Below, one piece after another: positions 33,488-45,231 of a stretch of 64,000 nucleotides of DNA. A model generated the notes under the pieces. The model was not told where the DNA came from and did no database searches. It saw only the letters and a list, made by a program, of their open reading frames with translations. Position 1 is the first letter of the stretch; each line of letters begins with the position of its first letter. Source of the stretch: Humulus lupulus (lineage: Eukaryota; Streptophyta; Magnoliopsida; Rosales; Cannabaceae); the NCBI RefSeq assembly GCF_963169125.1, contig NC_084793.1, positions 140,532,297 through 140,596,296 of the forward strand. The letters are read 5' to 3'. The position numbers were made by a program, and so were the translations under genes.

Positions 33488-35400
33488 TTAGGATGTCAGC
33501 AATCTATTTTTTTGGAGGAATGTAGTTGAGCTCAATGATTTTGAATTCACCTTCTCAGAAATGAAGTGTCTGTCTATTTCAACATGTTTAGTTCTATCGT
33601 GGTGAATTGGATTTTTAGCAATGCTAATTGCAACTTGACTATCACTGTACATTTTAAAGGACTTGAGGTAGTCAAAACTCAATTCATTCATAAGCCTTTT
33701 AATCCACATCCCTTCACAAATACCTAAGGCCAAAGCATGGTATTCTGACTCTGAACTACTCCTTGAGACCCCAAACTACTTTTTACTGTGCCACATAACT
33801 AAATTACCCTATACATAGGTGCAATAACCATTGGTTGATTGCCTGTCGGTCACCTCTCCAGCCCAATTAGAGTCTGTGTAAACTTGCAAGTCTCAGTTGT
33901 TGTGTTTTCTGAAGTGCAAACCAAGACCTGGTGCCATTATTAGATACCTTAAATTATGATACACTGCTTCCAAGTGCTCATGACAAGGACTGTGCATATG
34001 TTGACTAACAACGCTGACAGGGAAGGCGATGCCAGGTCTAGAATCAGAGAGATAGATTAGTTTTTCTACTAATATTTGATAGCTCCCCCTCTCTACTGGA
34101 GTTGAATCATCTCTTCGATTAATTTTCAAGTTTGGATCCATGGGAATGTCAACTGGCTTGCTCCCAATCATTCTAGTTTCCTTTAGAAGATCTAGGATAT
34201 ACTTTAGATGAGATATAACAATTCCTCCTTTTGATCGGGCTACTTCCATACTAAGAAAGTATTTAAGGGTTCCTAGATCTTTGATTTCAAATTCTGAGGC
34301 AAGAAGTCTTTTGAGATCTGAAATTTCTCCTAAGTCATCTCCAGCTAAGATTATGTCATCCACATAGACAATGAGAATCGCTAGCTTCCCTGTTGAAGAG
34401 AACTTGAAAAATAGAGTATGATAAGCCTGACTTTGAGTATATCCATATTTGACAACTAACTTGGAAATTTGTCAAACCATGCCCAAGGTGACTGTTTCAA
34501 GCCATAAAGAGATTTGCGAAGTTTGCACACTACTCAACCACTAGAGTGTTTCTTCATCCCTGGTGGAATTTCCATATAGACTTCTTCTTCGAGATCCCCA
34601 TTCAATTTTTTTTTTTTACATCCAACTGATATAAAGGCCAATCACAATTTACAGCAAGTGATAATAAGACTCTTGTTGTATTAAGTTTGGCGACGGGAGC
34701 AAAGGTCTCCTGATAGTCAACACCATATGATTGAGTGAACCCCTTGGCAACTAATCGTGCTTTGAATCTTTTGATACTGCCATCTGAATTATACTTAACA
34801 GTGAAGATCCACTTACAACCAACTGTCTACTTTCCTTGAGATAACTCAGTGAGAACCCCAGCACCATTTTTCTCAAGAGCATTCATTTCTTCATCGACTG
34901 CAATCTTCCATTCAGGATCTCTCAAGGCCTCATAAATGTCTGTGGGAATCTGAATAAGATCAAGAGAAGGGACAAAAGCTTGATACATCGGTGTTAGTTT
35001 CCCATAAGCAACATAATTTTAAATGGGGTGATTGGTACAAGTTCTAACACCCTTCTGATGAGAAATAGGTAGATCGAGATCATCAATAGTAGGAGAAACT
35101 AACTCATGAGTCACACAATCCTTACCTTCATGATTTTCAGGGTTGAGAGGGCTTTGATGAGTTTTTGAACATTTATTGTCTTGCATATTGACCTTTATAT
35201 TCCCAACTTTTCTCCTACTATAAACACGAAGTTCTTTGTTACCTATATCAAATTATGCTTGAGTTTGAGGTGGTGGTAAGTTGGAATGAGTGTTTGGATT
35301 TTTTGAGGAAGAAGGTGAGATCAGATTGACTACAGAGAAGGATGAGTTGGATGTGTTTTCTGGACTGATATCTAGTTGGATAAGAAAAGAAGGCAAGGAA
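33488..35400 (-). pseudogene. Copia reverse transcriptase and RNase H
   Basis: RT polymerase motif VYVDDIIL lies at about 34363-34340, followed by EFEIKDLGTLKYFLSMEV and SKGGIVISHLKYILDLL. RNase H: SDSQVAISIAKNPIHHDRTKHVEIDRHF (33560-33660), with catalytic Asp and conserved His/Lys residues. The front half of RT (34364-35370) is broken by stops and indels (VFTEL..., QLDVK remnant with a poly-T tract near 34605). It is non-functional. Confidence 0.9.
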
Positions 35401-36560
35401 GGACCCGTTTATTGATCTGGTTGGATAGGCAAAGAAGGTAAAGACTGAGCACTTTGATGTTTGTGTGCCACATCATTGGGTTGAGGAAATGCAGCTTGAT
35501 GATCCTGAAGAGTTTCCCAAAGCTGATATTCCTGTGAATGCTCCCCCTAAATACCAGATTTGGGAAAGAATGATTCATGTTCAAAAAAGGTGACATCCAT
35601 AGTGTTATAGACCATTTTTGTAATTGGCGAGTAACATTTGTACCCTTTTTGAGTGTTGGAATACCTGATAAAGAGACACTTGTGAGACTTTGGATCAAGT
35701 TTTGTTCTTTTGTGATCATAAACATGGACAAAAGTTGTACATCCGAAGACTTTGAAAGGAAGATCTGAGGAGAAGGCTGAGATATGAGGGAATGTTGCAA
35801 GTAACAAATTTCTTGGGGCTTTGAATTGTAGGACATGGCTAGGAATACGATTGATGAGATAGGTGGCTGTAAGTAAGGCTTCTCCCCAAAACTGTTTAGG
35901 AACATGATTTGAAAACATGATAGATCTAGAAACTTCAAGAAGATGTCCACTTTTCCTCTCAGCCACTCCATTTTGTTGCGGAGTATCAACACATGAACTG
36001 ATGTGAACAATTCCTTGATCTAACAAGTATGGACCAAGAATGGAGTTAAAGTATTCATTTCCATTATCAGTTTTTAGGATTTGGATCTTTCCGTTAAATT
36101 GAGTTTGAATCATGTAATGAAAATTTTGAAATATAGAAGCAGTTTCAAATTTTTCTTTCATGAGGAATGTCCATATTGTCCTAGTATGGTCATCAATAAA
36201 GGATACAAACCATCTAGATCCACTAATATTGGTTACTCGAGAGGGTCCCCAAATATGACTGTGTATTATCGAAAAAGGTTGTGAAGGTTTGTAAGGAAGA
36301 CTGAGATAAGAGTGTCGAGTATGTTTAGCAAGTTGGCAGACTTCACAATGAAAGAATTTTGGTCTTTTGTTGACAAATAACTGAGGAAATAGTATTTCAA
36401 GATTACCAAAATTTGGATGTCCAAGTCGAAAATGCCGAAACATGCCGAGATTTTCATTCGAAACTGTTATCCCAAAAATTTGAAAAGAATGATGTGGCAA
36501 TAAAATTAGCACATGGCATGAGTTAGTGGGGTGATCTGGCTTAGCAGTGGCCCAATGCAC
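35401..36560 (-). pseudogene. Copia integrase
   Basis: Zinc-binding H-H-C-C motif: HFRLGHPNFGN ... FHCEVCQLAKH. Core: SHIWGPSRV where the family has an Asp before IWGP, so the first catalytic residue appears changed to His; TDNGNEYFN supplies the second Asp; and TPQQNGVAERKSGHLL gives the Glu. The tail has FGCTTFVHV and KCLFIRYSNTQKGYKCY, typical of copia GKGY domains. It is one long open frame of about 337 codons, so decay is modest here, but the missing acidic residue should abolish activity. Confidence 0.9.
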
Positions 36561-36567
36561 CAGTTAA

Positions 36568-38017
36568 GAAATTGGACAGATAGTCAAGTCAAATACACCC
36601 GACCGAAGAGAATATTTGGTCTAAGGGTTGCTTGGCTCAAACCACAGTTTGAAGACCCTAGTAATTGATTTGAAGCCAAGTCCAAGAAGATTGAAGGAGG
36701 GATTTGGATTTTGGTTCAAGGGATAAAAGCAACAGGTCCGATCGGACCTAAGCTTGAGGAGCCTCTTGATTTTTTGGCTCGAGTGTGTCCGAGGTAAACC
36801 TCTCAAGGTTTCCTAGGTATTGGCTTGGATGTGTCCAAAGAGAGTGACTAAGGGAAAGAGGTCCCGTGCAGGCCAAAGTTTGGGACTTAAGTTTCAGTCA
36901 AGGGGAAGGCCACATAATGGCCGATCGGATATGCCATGGAAGAGGTATGCTTGGGCTTGTCCGAGGTGAGAAGAAGGAGGAAGGTTGGCTCGGACCACCT
37001 TGGTCCGAGGAGAAGATTACTAGGTCCGATCGGACCTTGGTTAAAATAGATAGGCTCGGACCACTTTGGTCCGAGGAGAAGGGCATCATGTCTGATTGGA
37101 CATGCCCATGGGAGAGGTGCCTTGGACCATTTTTGGTCCGAGGAGATGGTATGAAAAAGATGGCTCGGACCACCTTGGTCCGAGGAGAAAACTACAAGGT
37201 CCGATCAGACCTTGATTGAAGGAAATGGGCTCGGGCTTGACCGAGGTGAGATGCCAAAGAGGGTGGTTCGGACCACCTTAAGCCAAGGAGAAGACCATTG
37301 TGTTCGATCGGACAAGTCATGGAGGAGCTTACCTCGAACTTGCCCGAGGTAAGGAGCAAAGGAGGTGGGCTCGGACCACCTTGGTCCGAGGAGAGCCAGA
37401 CTTACATGACCTTTGGTCCGAGGAGAGCCATGCATATACCACCTTTGACCCACGGAAAGCTTGAAGGAGTAATCAACATGCATGTGAGACTACGTCAAAC
37501 TTCCCGAAACAACTTCAATGAGAATTGGTCTAAGCATCCGGGAATCTCTCACTCCTCACTCGAATTTAGGATCAGTTGTATTTTAAACATTTATTGTAAT
37601 ATAAATATAAGGTGAATAATAAAATATCCCTATCTAAAGGGGATATCAGTTGAGAATCCCAGGTCTATAAATAGAGGGTTGGGAGGATCGTAAAATGACT
37701 TTTGGCAAAATTGAGAGTTAAACCTGTGTTCTAGAGAGAGAAAGTGTTTTTCCCTGAGAGAACCCCTTTTTTGTATTCTGGAATATTTGCACTGAAGAAA
37801 CTCAGTTGACACTGGTTCATCTGATCTTGAGTGTGAATATATAATAAAATCTCTAAGTGGATTAGGCTATTACCGACTATCGGGGCTGAACCACTATAAA
37901 AATCTCGTGTTATTTATTTGCATTGATAAAACTGTCTGTTGTCGTTTATAATTCTCTTGAAGGCTTGTCATATTTGACGTTCTTACGTCATTGGCTAAAA
38001 TCACAGTCAACAGAAAC
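36568..38017 (+). mobile_element. Solo LTR, 1440 bp, inside the copia element, hairpin-rich U3
   Basis: Spans 36573 (TGGACAG) to 38012 (CAGTCAACA), flanked by GAAAT (36568-36572) and GAAAC (38013-38017), a 5-bp duplication with one change. A TATA box, CTATAAATAGAGGG, is near 37660. The upstream half has repeated hairpins: CTCGGACCA cct TGGTCCGAG (36989-37009 and again near 37050, 37163 and 37370) and the perfect palindrome AGGTCCGATCGGACCT (36734-36749, 37022-37037). The end resembles Tat LTR ends. No coding domain is present. Confidence 0.8.
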
Positions 38018-38740
38018 TGACACATAATTTAAAATAGAATCTAAATTGGAATGGTTACCACAACTTGATTTGTGAACTTGTTTACTTTTAGGAGAATCCT
38101 TGAGAATATAGCCCATCATACATTTCAGCACTGTCAATCACCTTCTCTGAGCCCTCAACGTGAAATTCATAAAGATGTGGATAGAATTTAGTTACACAAT
38201 TCAGATCTTGAGTAAGTTTGCTTATTGAAAAAAGATTGCAATTTAGTTTAGGGACAAATAGAACAGAGGAAAGGAGAAGGTCATCTAATTATTTTATAGA
38301 GCCAGTCTCTGTCACTTTTGAGAGAGATCCATCAACAATTCTGACTGTGTGGGAATGAGCACATGGTTTAAAGGTGGTGAAGACTTCGAAATCACTCGTC
38401 ATGTGGTCAGAAGCCCCTGGATCAACTATCCAAGTAACTTTGTTGGAGGTTGTAGTAAATGTGTGAGACGTAGAACCTTGATGACACATTATACTGACAT
38501 TTGCCTCGGTTGAGGGTGGATCTGGCTCATGCATAAATTGTCAAAGAGAATTCGAATGTGGTTTGGGAAGTGGCTGACTTTGGTCTTTTGAGAAGGGGAT
38601 GAGGTTGTGACAAATGGTTGATAGAGAACTCCCATGATTTAGTGACTGAGATTGAGTAGTCATTGAATTTGGAAATTGAATATTTGAGGATGAGATTTAT
38701 GAGAAAGAGGAGTTGGCTAGAGCAGCCATTGATTTTTTAA
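38018..38740 (-). pseudogene. Copia gag remnant and protease
   Basis: A possible gag start (MAALANSSF, ATG at 38728) is followed closely by PFSKDQSQPLPKPHSNS and then protease: TWIVDPGASDHMT (38289-38450), where the usual Asp-Ser-Gly active site reads Asp-Pro-Gly. Then comes LSSVLFVPKLNCNLFSISKLTQDLNC, the link to integrase. The 300-400 residues expected for copia gag, including its zinc knuckle, do not fit between 38534 and 38728, so gag is deleted. Confidence 0.75.
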
Positions 38741-39199
38741 CTAATTTTTTTTTATTTTTTTATATGAGATTATGCAGAGAGACATAATAAAAAAAAATTA
38801 TGCACACTTAGATAGGAAAAACTTAGCGAAAGATGCAACTCTTTGATGAAATCGTGGGAGAACCCCAGAAAAATAGTCACAGCCGAAGCGAGGAGTGCCG
38901 AGGAAGAAGACATCAGAGAAAGGTGACCGAAGACACTAACACGTGCCTACACACGCGCTGCGCATGGGAGAAGCCGCCGGAGGTTGAGGCGACGCATGTG
39001 ACTCACGCGCCATTATTTTGGATCCCAAATTTTGGGGTTTTGCAGATTAGGGCTGGGGCAAGCTTTTTGGGCAGGAGGTGAGATTAGAAGACAACTCCAA
39101 AACATATTTCTAAGATTAAGCCCCAAAAAACTAAACCTTAATTTTTTTTTTAAGAAAGGGCAGAAAAAAATTTGAAATATTTTCCAATTTCGAACTACA

Positions 39200-39386
39200 A
39201 ATGCTCTGATACCATGTAGGATTTTGTGAATAATACTTCTAATATGATTTTATTAATGAGTAGAAATGCCTATATATAGGTTGAATACAAGGAGCTAGAA
39301 AAAAATACAACCTAAACTTAGTTGTCAATTACAACCTAAAGTTAGCTGTACACATTACACTAGGTATTTACAATGATATTTCTACA
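39200..39386 (-). repeat. Copia 5' LTR and primer binding site
   Basis: LTR 39215-39386. The site TGGTATCAGAGCATT (39214-39200 on the minus strand) complements the 3' end of initiator tRNA-Met. The 38741-39199 stretch is untranslated leader with no further coding signal. Confidence 0.92.
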
Positions 39387-40480
39387 AGGATCGAGGCGAA
39401 ATGACACCTAGGGTACGGATTGGACGTTTTGGGTTGTGGAGTGGACTCCACTTTAATGGCACTAATTGATGGGCCCAACAATAGGGAGTCGACACATGGC
39501 ATTACCTTTTCAAGAGTGTGATGTCATTAGCCCAATCGTCTCCCCCCGAAGATCTTTCTAATTACTCCTCTCTATCTTTGTGGGGGGGGGGGGGGAGACG
39601 ATTGGTGTTTTCACCACAAGTGAAGACTTGGGGGGAAATGTTATCCGTGTTTTCACCAATAGACACGTTGCAGTAATTAGTGGAGAAATTAAGCTCCTCG
39701 AGCGCTGATGAGGTTTCGTAGAGCTCTTCAAAGTGTAAAAGTCCCCCGAGTACTATGATCTGCCCACACATGGATATCTCCAAGTGAGGACACGTCCCAT
39801 GGTCTGTTTTCAATGCATGGATGTCTCCAAGTAAGGCCATGCTCTGAGGACCATTCAGGTGGTCCTCTCACTTTCTTCATTCACTAATCCTCCAGGTCTA
39901 GGATTTTGATTCGCGACTTGGAGTAACTGCCATGTGTCAATCATTGCAGCTGTGGCCCACCAGAAGATCGCATGAAAACTTTTGGTAAGCCTCGAGTAGT
40001 GGTTTCGAGTTTGTACACTAGACAATGGACATTTCCCACAATGCTGCCTAACATGGTTGAACACGTAGTCGCATCCTAACACTATCAGATACATGTTTCA
40101 AGCAAGGTTGGTGGGAAACTTTATGCAAATGGGCCCCATGAAATTCGGCTGGGTCCCTAGTCTTTATTAGTGCATCTAAATGTACTTAATTAGAATTTTA
40201 CAACGCAAATAGTTGGGGAGTGTTGTATTAATTAGCCATTAAGGACATTAATGACCCAAGCCCTTACAAATAGGGCTGGGATATCTCCTTGTAAAGGGTT
40301 CAGAACTTCAACTAGTTAAGCATTGTAAACTTAGAACAATATATACGCTTCCTGAGACACCATTGAACCTTGTTCAAACAAGCTTCAAACTCACTAATAC
40401 CAAAGACTTGTGGACTAGGGCTCTTTTCTTCTATTTTCTGTCAAGTTCTTAAAATAGATTGATAGCAAATCCAATACCTA
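39387..40480 (+). repeat. Tat-1 end: polypurine tract and 3' LTR
   Basis: 39387-39624 is the tail of the Tat-1 interior and includes a run of 14 G near 39583. The purine tract GACTTGGGGGGAAA (39625-39638) is followed by LTR start TGTTATCCG at 39639, as in Tat-2 (CTTGGGGGGTAAA then TGTTATCCC). The LTR body aligns inversely with 16153-16961. Its end is blurred near 40475-40482. Confidence 0.8.
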
Positions 40481-40499
40481 AATCGAATACTTATGAAAA

Positions 40500-43400
40500 A
40501 GATTGAAATATTGACATAGGACACCAATTTATGGATTTTGAACACTTATGAAAAAGATTTTTTGGTTTTGTTTGCATTTTTTTTCAGATCTAAACCTTAA
40601 AAAAATGCACAAAAACGATGTCCAACGATGCGTTTGTGTTGGTGGCTTAAAACATGGTTTTGGGGCCAAAATGATGCCTAACTATGCATTCACGATGCAA
40701 AAATGATGCGTTTACGATGGTGGCTTAAAACGATGTGATTACGATGCATTTGCCATGGTGGCTTAGAAACATGGCTTTTAGGCCAAAACGATGCCTAATG
40801 ATGCAGTAACGTGTTACGAAAAAACTTATACAGGATCTTTATTTGTTTTCATGTATATCTAATATTAAACAAATCAATACGAGATAGCCTAAAAAAAATT
40901 TCTAAAATTTAATTCAAAGAGAAACAATTAATAGAATACTTACAGTATACACAGTGGAATTAAAGAGTCATTCCTTCAGTTTCTCTAACTCTTGAATCCT
41001 TTCAGTCGCAGAGTATTATCAGGAAACTGAATTGCTCTTCTATTTCTTCATAGTCTTCCAATGTAACCTTAGAATCACCTAGACTAGTGTGGGCAATTCT
41101 CAACACATGAGATAGATACAGAGAGAAGAAGAGAAATTAATCAAGAGATTTAGAAAATGACTTGTGTTTAGAGAGAATCTAAAACTATCAGAAAACCAGT
41201 GATTAAACTTATCTGTCGTCTTAGAAATCGGAACTTATGACTTCTCTCTAATCACTCATTTTATAGACTCAATTAGGCCATTTAATTTTAATTAAAAATC
41301 AATAAAATAATAGCCAATTTGAAGCCCTAGGTCGAAATTATCATGGGCTTTAGGCCCGTGAAATTTCTCATTTAATTATAAGCCCATTGGACTTAAAATC
41401 AAGGCCTGTATTATTTTCTATTGATTTAATTAATTAAATAATTATTTAAATCCTTTATCAAATTAATTATTTATAATTTGAACCTTGATTTAAACTTATT
41501 TATTAATTTAGATACTAATTTATCTTAATTAATAAATTTACCATAATTTCTCTTTTCTTCTCAAAAAGACATAACTCTGTAAAACTATCCAAATTTGACC
41601 TGGTCAACTTTGATAATTCTAATTGATAATTAAATCAATTAATTGAGACTATCTAGATGATTTTATCCAAGGTACAATGGGAACCATGGGCCTATGAAAT
41701 CAAGCTCCAATAAGTTATCATAAATCTAACAAATAAATTTATTAACTTATTAATTCATCGTGACTCCACTATAGACTCGGAATTGCACTCTTGAATTCAT
41801 AGAACGCTCTATAACAAATATAGATACGCTATTAATTATCCATTGTTACAACCATAATTGTCACTCAATCCTCTATAGACGGTCTACAATGAGATAGGAC
41901 TAATAAATGATATTTCAGTAAACTAATTTAATTACTAAATGACATCTCTATCATTTAACACCTTGAACCAAACTAAAAGAAAACCATCATTTCACTTCTT
42001 CATTAGAAGATATATATGTTCATATCTATGATTAACACTCCCACTCAATTATACTATCGAGTTCCCAAGATGTAAGTATGGGCTAGTCCGTATGGTAAGC
42101 TGGTAACGAACAAGTCAAAGAACTCAAATAATACAATCAGTTAGAATACTAACCACTCAGAATTGAGATTGAATTGACCTATGGTCAACTATATGATATG
42201 ACTAGAATAGATAATAACGGTATGTTTACTTATCATATCAACTGTCAATATCGGTCCTGTCCGATGTAACAAATACATCCGATCTTATCTACTTTGCTAA
42301 TGTTCTGGAAAGAACATAACACTATAATGTGTAAGTAGATCATATCGTAGATTAGCAAGTCAGTGTAAATCCTGTGCACTGACTAATCTTAGGACTAACT
42401 TATTTTGAACATATAATCATATTTATATTCCAATGTGATTACGTCACTATAAATAAGATTAGCTATTTGCTCAGGATTTAATAGAAGTTTATATTAAATA
42501 AATAATCATGAAAATAAAACATGTGAGCAAAGTGATTAACCAAGTCAAAAAATGATATCTATTCTTTTATTGATAATAAAATGAGATTACAAAGAGTTTG
42601 GGTTTTAATTAGGGCATAAAACCCCAACATAACGATGTGTTTGAGATGGTGGCTTAAATTGGTGTCTAACAATGTGGTAGCGATGCGATTGTGATGATGT
42701 CTTGAACCCATGTTTTTGGGCCAAAACGATGCCTAACGATGCAATAATGATGAGTTTGTGATGGTGGATTAAAAACATGGTTTTTGGGCCAAAATGATGC
42801 CTAGCAATGCATTAACAATGCGGTAATGATGGATTTGAGATTGTGGCTCAAAAACATGGTTTTTAGGCCATAACGATGCCTAACAATGTGTTTGTGATGG
42901 TGGCATAATAACATGGTATTTAAGCCAAAACGATTTCCAATGATGTGGTAACGATGCATTTGCGATTGTGACTTGAAAACATGTTTTTAGGCCATAACTA
43001 TCTAATGATGCATTAATGATGCGCTAACGATGCATTTTCGATCGTTAGCACATCGTTAGGCCTCGATTTGGCATAAAAATCATGTTTTTGAGCCACCATC
43101 ACAAATGCATCGATACCGCATCGTTAGATAGTTTTAGCCTAAAAACATGTTTTCAAGCCACCATCATAAACGCATTACTACTGCATCGTTAGGCATCGTT
43201 TTAAGCAACCATCACAAACTCATCATTACCGCAACCTTAATGCATTGTTAGACATTGTTTTTGACCAAAAAAAATATTTATGCCACCATCACAAACACAT
43301 CATTACCGCATCGTTTTAGCCTAAAAATGCTACAACATTATTAATGCATCGTTAGATAGTATTGGCCTAAACATATGTTTTCAAGCCACCATCGCAAACA

Positions 43401-43655
43401 CATTGCTACCGCATCGTTAGAAATCACTTTAAACCACCATCACAAACACATCGTTATTGCATCGTTAGACATCGTTTTGGCCCTGAAACATTGTTTTTAA
43501 CCCACCATCCCAAATGCATCGTTAGGCAACGTTAGACATCATTTTTCTACATATCTTTATGTTTAAGATCTGAAAAAAAAAACACAATCAAAACAAAAAA
43601 ATATTGTTCATAAATGTTAAAAATTCACAAATTAGTGTTCTATGTCAATATTAAT
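40500..43655. mobile_element. Foldback element with hairpin arms of about 650 bp, split by a solo LTR
   Basis: The two ends are inverted copies: ATATTGACATAG(G/A)ACAC(C/T)AATTT ... TTTTTTTCAGATCT at 40515-40600 and the reverse complement at 43560-43645. Between them both arms are built of units of about 75 bp (AACGATGCCTAACGATGC ... GATGGTGGCTTAAAACATGG). The turn is at GCTAACGAT gcattttcg ATCGTTAGC (43023-43049). Without the inserted LTR the whole unit is about 1.3 kb and could fold into one long hairpin. No coding sequence and no certain target duplication were found. Confidence 0.8.
40807..42634 (-). mobile_element. Solo LTR, 1818 bp, TSD TAACG (copia-like)
   Basis: Spans 40812 (TGTTACG) to 42629 (CCCCAACA), with a perfect TAACG duplication (40807-40811, 42630-42634) that also restores the foldback repeat. 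Read on the minus strand it begins TGTTGGGGTTTTATGCCC and soon has AATAAAAG, which resembles LTRs of Angela/Tork-type copia elements (by memory, not by search). No coding domain is present. Confidence 0.85.
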
Positions 43656-43683
43656 TTTTTAAAAAAATGAAGAAAGAGCTTCA

Positions 43684-43814
43684 TGGTGGTAGGAGGTGGC
43701 GACTTCAATGGTGGTGGGAGGTGGAGGCATCATTGGCGATGGCAGCGTGTTAGGGTGGTTTTCTCTGCTATTGTGGGGAGGTGGTAGCGGTGGTGTCATG
43801 GTGGTAGAGAAAGT
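43684..43814. repeat. GGTGGTAGGAGGTGG repeat, copy B
   Basis: Matches 16962-17100 (copy A) in order. It is cut off at GTAGAGAAAGT by the start of the LARD LTR at 43815. Confidence 0.6.
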
Positions 43815-44239
43815 TGTTAGAGATATTTGCATTGTCTTAATGGAAAATAAGAAATACTATTACAACTCTATGAAAAATAATACAAAGACAAAATGATTGA
43901 TTAAATATAATTACAACTCAATACTCAAAATACAAATAGATATAGAAAAGAAATAGATGAAGAGAATGATAAGGACTACAACTCTAAAACAAAAGATACA
44001 AATAAATATGTAAAGATAAAATAGAAGAATAGAAGATAAAAGCAGTGGTAGAAGAAATAACAAGAATAAAATAGTAAAACACTCTCACTAACACAACCAA
44101 AGTGAAGAGCATTGGGGATCACCAACTTGAACAAGGTTTACAAGCTTTCTGCAAAAGCTTATTTCCCCCTATCTAAAGCACTAAAGGATTCTCTAAATAT
44201 TGGAAATAGCTCCATGGAATAATCAAGTCTTTTGGTGTA

Positions 44240-45172
44240 TGTTATCCCCATTTCCTGGAAGGGCTTTGGGCCTTCGCCTTGGCCCACGGTCAGAGGACCG
44301 GCTCGGCATATGGGCCTGGCCCAAGGTCCCTTGATTTGAATATCGCCCAAGGGGGCTGGTACGGACCGGGGACTCTAGACTGGGCCCATTTGGAGGGGTC
44401 CGGGACGTCCCTCCGGGTTCATCCTCAGCAAGAACGGTCCCGGCGATGTCCAGAGCGCCCGGACCGTCGCGGCCTACGCATCCCTATCCCGGAACCTGGT
44501 ATGGTCCGGGCCTGAGGTAAATGGAGTGGGCCAAAGGTAAACGGACCTGGATCACCTCCTCCCCAGCTGAAGGGCCAGGCGTCCAAGATCCTGAAACCGC
44601 CTCATTTCGCGTGGGCATTGTCCCCCACTTTTTGCCGGCAGAAAAGGTCGCCCCGGGATTGCTCACTGGTGTGTCAGGACTGTGCAGCCAAGTACCCTGA
44701 CCGGTCTTGTCTCCTGAGTCAGCCTCGTGACTCGAAGTGATCAGAGCCAAAGCGCCGTTTTGTCGGGCGAGGCTTGTGTCTCAGGTCAACCAATTGGGCC
44801 TTAGCTGGTTTGAAGTTCGTGTATTGTTTATCTCTTTGTATTGGGCCTCCACTAGAGATGCCCCTCGCACTCATTTCTCTGATGGGCCCGGGTCGGATCC
44901 GGCCTAGACCCGGTATTCCCCTCAGCTTATAAATATAAGCTGTAGAACAATGTAAAAGAGAGGGAGAAAAGGAGGAAGGCAGAAACTCTGTTCAGATACA
45001 ACTAGAAAACTCCATTGTATGAGCTTCTTCTAGCTCTAATACATAGACTCGTGGACTAAGGCTAGTTAACGCCCCAACCACGTAAAAACCCTGTGACGAT
45101 CTTCTACTCTCATTATTATTATTACCAGCAAATATTGTTCATTAATAAAGTTGCCGAAAATCTCGGTTAACA
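44240..45172 (+). repeat. Tat-2 5' LTR
   Basis: TGTTATCCCC ... CGGTTAACA. The core promoter TATAAATA sits in a 9-bp inverted repeat, CAGCTTATAAATATAAGCTG (44923-44942), also kept in the 3' LTR (59241-59260). Downstream is GACTCGTGGACTAAGGC and ACCACGTAAAAACC, blocks shared with the Tat-1 and Tat-3 LTRs. Confidence 0.97.
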
Positions 45173-45231
45173 GTTTGGTGCTTTCATTGAGAGCTGAAGG
45201 AAGCTAGCGCCAACGTCAGGCCTTTACTACG
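45173..45231 (+). promoter_or_regulatory. Tat-2 primer binding region and leader
   Basis: TTTGGTGCTTTCATTGAGAG begins 1-2 bases after the LTR, where the primer tRNA pairs. Tat-1 has TATTGGTTCTTTCATTGAGA at the same place. The tRNA species is not determined here. The leader to the gag ATG (45232) is only about 60 bases. Confidence 0.7.

Larger units (their letters stand above)
33232..39386 (-). mobile_element. Ty1/copia retrotransposon with short (172-bp) LTRs, defective
   Basis: Both LTRs are 172 bp, start TGTAGGATTT and end TTTCTACA (33232-33403 and 39215-39386), with about 93% identity by eye. Minus orientation is shown by the primer site TGGTATCAGAGCATT (39214-39200, for initiator tRNA-Met) and the polypurine tract GAGGGGGAG (33412-33404). 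Protease, integrase, RT and RNase H are in copia order. The 5-bp flanks (GGTAC, AGGAT) do not match. Most of gag is missing, and a 1440-bp solo LTR splits the element. It sits inside the Tat-1 3' region. Confidence 0.92.
19777..40480 (+). mobile_element. Tat-1: old, decayed Tat-lineage Ty3/gypsy retrotransposon (main part)
   Basis: Order on the plus strand: gag (from 19783), protease, RT, RNase H, integrase (to about 27560), diverged 3' repeats, antisense ORF region (29.8-33.1 kb), polypurine tract and 3' LTR (39639 to about 40480). Its 5' LTR and gag start are at 15447-16961 in inverse orientation. Insertions inside it: a solo LTR with a SINE (21717-24057), a Cassandra LTR (28987-29355) and a copia element (33232-39386). 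The domain order and antisense ORF match Tat-2. Stops in most domains and poorly matching LTRs show great age. Confidence 0.85.

Noticed and set aside
16153..40480. Reading the LTRs at 16.1-17.0 kb and 39.6-40.5 kb as two independent solo LTRs in opposite orientation
   Set aside because: Each is attached to its proper interior (primer site and gag start at 16.1 kb, purine tract at 39.6 kb), and the inversion explains the opposite orientation.
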